From Isoptericola dokdonensis DS-3 (lineage in GTDB: Bacteria; Actinomycetota; Actinomycetes; Actinomycetales; Cellulomonadaceae), in assembly GCF_001636295.1 (NCBI RefSeq), contig NZ_CP014209.1:3410001-3474000 (forward strand): a stretch of 64,000 bases of DNA. The letters are read 5' to 3'. Shown piece after piece: positions 63,067-64,000 of this stretch (positions are counted from its first letter, which is position 1; every line of letters starts with the position of its first letter). Below the pieces are notes generated by a model, which searched no databases, was not told the DNA's origin, and was given only the letters and a program-made list of their open reading frames with translations. The position numbers and the translations under genes are program-made.

Positions 63067-63977
63067 CCACGGGCCAGGAAGCACTCCCGACCGTGACGGT
63101 GATCGTGCCGGTCTACGAGGATCTCGAGCGGCTCCGGACCTGCCTGGGACACCTCGTGGCACAGGACTACCCGGCGGAGCTCTTCGACGTCGTCGTGGTC
63201 GACAACGCGTCGTCGACCGACCTGCGCCCGGCGCTGCCGCCGCACGACGCGCGGTTCACGATGGTGCGCGAGGACAAGCGAGGCTCGTACGCCGCCCGCA
63301 ACGCGGGGCTCCTGCGTGTGACAGGTGACGTCATCGCCTTCACGGACGCAGACTGCCGCCCCCGCCCGGACTGGCTGCGCCGGGCCGTGGCACACCTGTG
63401 CTCACCGGAGGCGCCCGAGGCGGTGGGCGGGGACATCCACCTGGTCTTCCGCGACGGTGACGACCCCACCACGGGGCCCGAGCTGTACGAATCGGTGCAC
63501 GGGTTCGACCAGCGGCACTTCGTCGAGGTGTTCCACTTCGCGGCGACGGCCAACCTCGTCACCACGAGCAAGGTCCTCGATCTCGTGGGTCCGTTCGACT
63601 CCGACCTGCAGTCGGGTGGGGACGACGACTGGGGACACCGTCTGCGGGCGGCCGGCGGGCGGCTGGTGTTCGCGGAGGACGCCGTCGTCGATCACCCCTC
63701 CAGGCCGACCTGGTCCGAGCTGACGACCAAGTCGGTACGCGTCGCCAAGGGGATGGCAGCGCTCACCCGTGGCCAGTCGTTCCGGGCCGACCTGCGCGAG
63801 GTGCTCGGGGAGGTCCGTGCGGGGACGACGGTCTGGCTGTCCATCTGGTCGAAGGGCTGGCCGTCGACGCCCGGACGCAAGGCTCGGTACGCGGCTGCGA
63901 TGTCCTGGGTCGCGCTGATCCGCTGTGGTGTGCGTGCCGGTCAGCGCGTCGCCCGCCGAGGCGGCGCGGCCACCTGA
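63063..63977 (+). CDS. GT2 glycosyltransferase (tandem copy B)
   Basis: 304 residues from the ATG at 63063 (ATGA overlap with copy A). TVTVIVPVYEDLERLRTCLGHLVAQDYPAELFDVVVVDNASSTDLRPALPPHDARF, GSYAARNAGLLRVTGDVIAFTDADCRPRPDWLRRAV, and SGGDDDWGHRLRAAGGRLVFAEDAVVDHPSRPTW parallel copy A almost line by line. The GGDLDWG of copy A is GGDDDWG here. The gene ends 23 nt before the window edge, so the operon may continue. Confidence 0.93.
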   Translation: MTTGQEALPTVTVIVPVYEDLERLRTCLGHLVAQDYPAELFDVVVVDNASSTDLRPALPPHDARFTMVREDKRGSYAARNAGLLRVTGDVIAFTDADCRPRPDWLRRAVAHLCSPEAPEAVGGDIHLVFRDGDDPTTGPELYESVHGFDQRHFVEVFHFAATANLVTTSKVLDLVGPFDSDLQSGGDDDWGHRLRAAGGRLVFAEDAVVDHPSRPTWSELTTKSVRVAKGMAALTRGQSFRADLREVLGEVRAGTTVWLSIWSKGWPSTPGRKARYAAAMSWVALIRCGVRAGQRVARRGGAAT

Positions 63978-64000
63978 GGGACATCGTCGACCCGGGCGGA

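Overview
This is a 64 kb stretch of chromosome from a very GC-rich actinobacterium. The gene families, the frequent GTG starts and the block metG-tatD-rpf-ksgA-ispE ... glmU-prs-rplY-pth all point to the order Micrococcales, most likely the Cellulomonas / Cellulosimicrobium / Isoptericola neighbourhood. The genus is inferred from gene content only. I saw no transposase, integrase, phage gene, CRISPR array or rRNA. Two tRNAs are present, Ala(CGC) and Gln(TTG).

Layout. 1-7 kb: mscL, a SAF-domain protein, a small FmdB-type zinc ribbon gene preceded by a CIRCE-like operator, a membrane-anchored penicillin acylase family protein, 5-formyl-THF cyclo-ligase, a RimJ-type acetyltransferase, the divisome protein SepX/GlpR, and tRNA-Ala. 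7-14 kb: poorly characterised genes (a secreted protein, a DUF1349 protein, a four-cysteine protein, a degenerate GGDEF protein, a lipoprotein) and a cytoplasmic GH20 hexosaminidase. 14-28 kb: protein O-mannosyltransferase divergent from rsmI, nicotinamidase, metG, tatD, three tandem G5/DUF348 cell-wall lytic proteins, ksgA-ispE and a CE7 esterase. 28-37 kb: an ABC-F ATPase, an ECF-type sigma factor with a partner membrane protein, two aldo/keto reductases divergent from a LysR regulator, an MFS exporter with its MarR regulator, and a TetR regulator. 37-48 kb: tRNA-Gln, glmU, prs, a 1,431-residue secreted LamG protein coupled to a GtrA-type glycosyltransferase, rplY and pth. 48-64 kb: an exopolysaccharide locus with eight glycosyltransferase genes (nine glycosyltransferase domains, since one gene is a GT4-GT2 fusion), a Wzz/CpsD-like protein, an O-antigen-ligase-type membrane protein and an unusual multidomain protein. 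It is built from three translationally coupled runs plus one single gene.

How the genes work together. Prs supplies PRPP and GlmU supplies UDP-GlcNAc for the wall; IspE supplies isoprenoid precursors for the undecaprenyl carrier. The three G5 proteins remodel peptidoglycan. The glycosyltransferases, Wzz-like protein and polymerase probably assemble and export a surface polysaccharide. Pmt and GtrA-GT2 may glycosylate or decorate secreted proteins such as the LamG protein. These links are inference.

The most unusual signals are: (i) a family of about 95-100 bp long hairpins in intergenic gaps, with unrelated but perfectly (or almost perfectly) paired stems and a conserved 38-39 nt loop that carries its own covarying mini-hairpin; two more long palindromes of other types occur, one inside the ABC-F gene; (ii) a 753-residue EPS-locus protein that appears to join methyltransferase-like, nucleotidyltransferase-like, NDP-kinase-like and protein-kinase-like modules; (iii) regulatory motifs shared between operons (a TTCACCCG box before the surface-polysaccharide transcription units, an MtrA-like/-10 motif before two rpf-type genes, a CIRCE-like site before a zinc ribbon gene); (iv) a CpsD-like protein with a destroyed Walker A motif.
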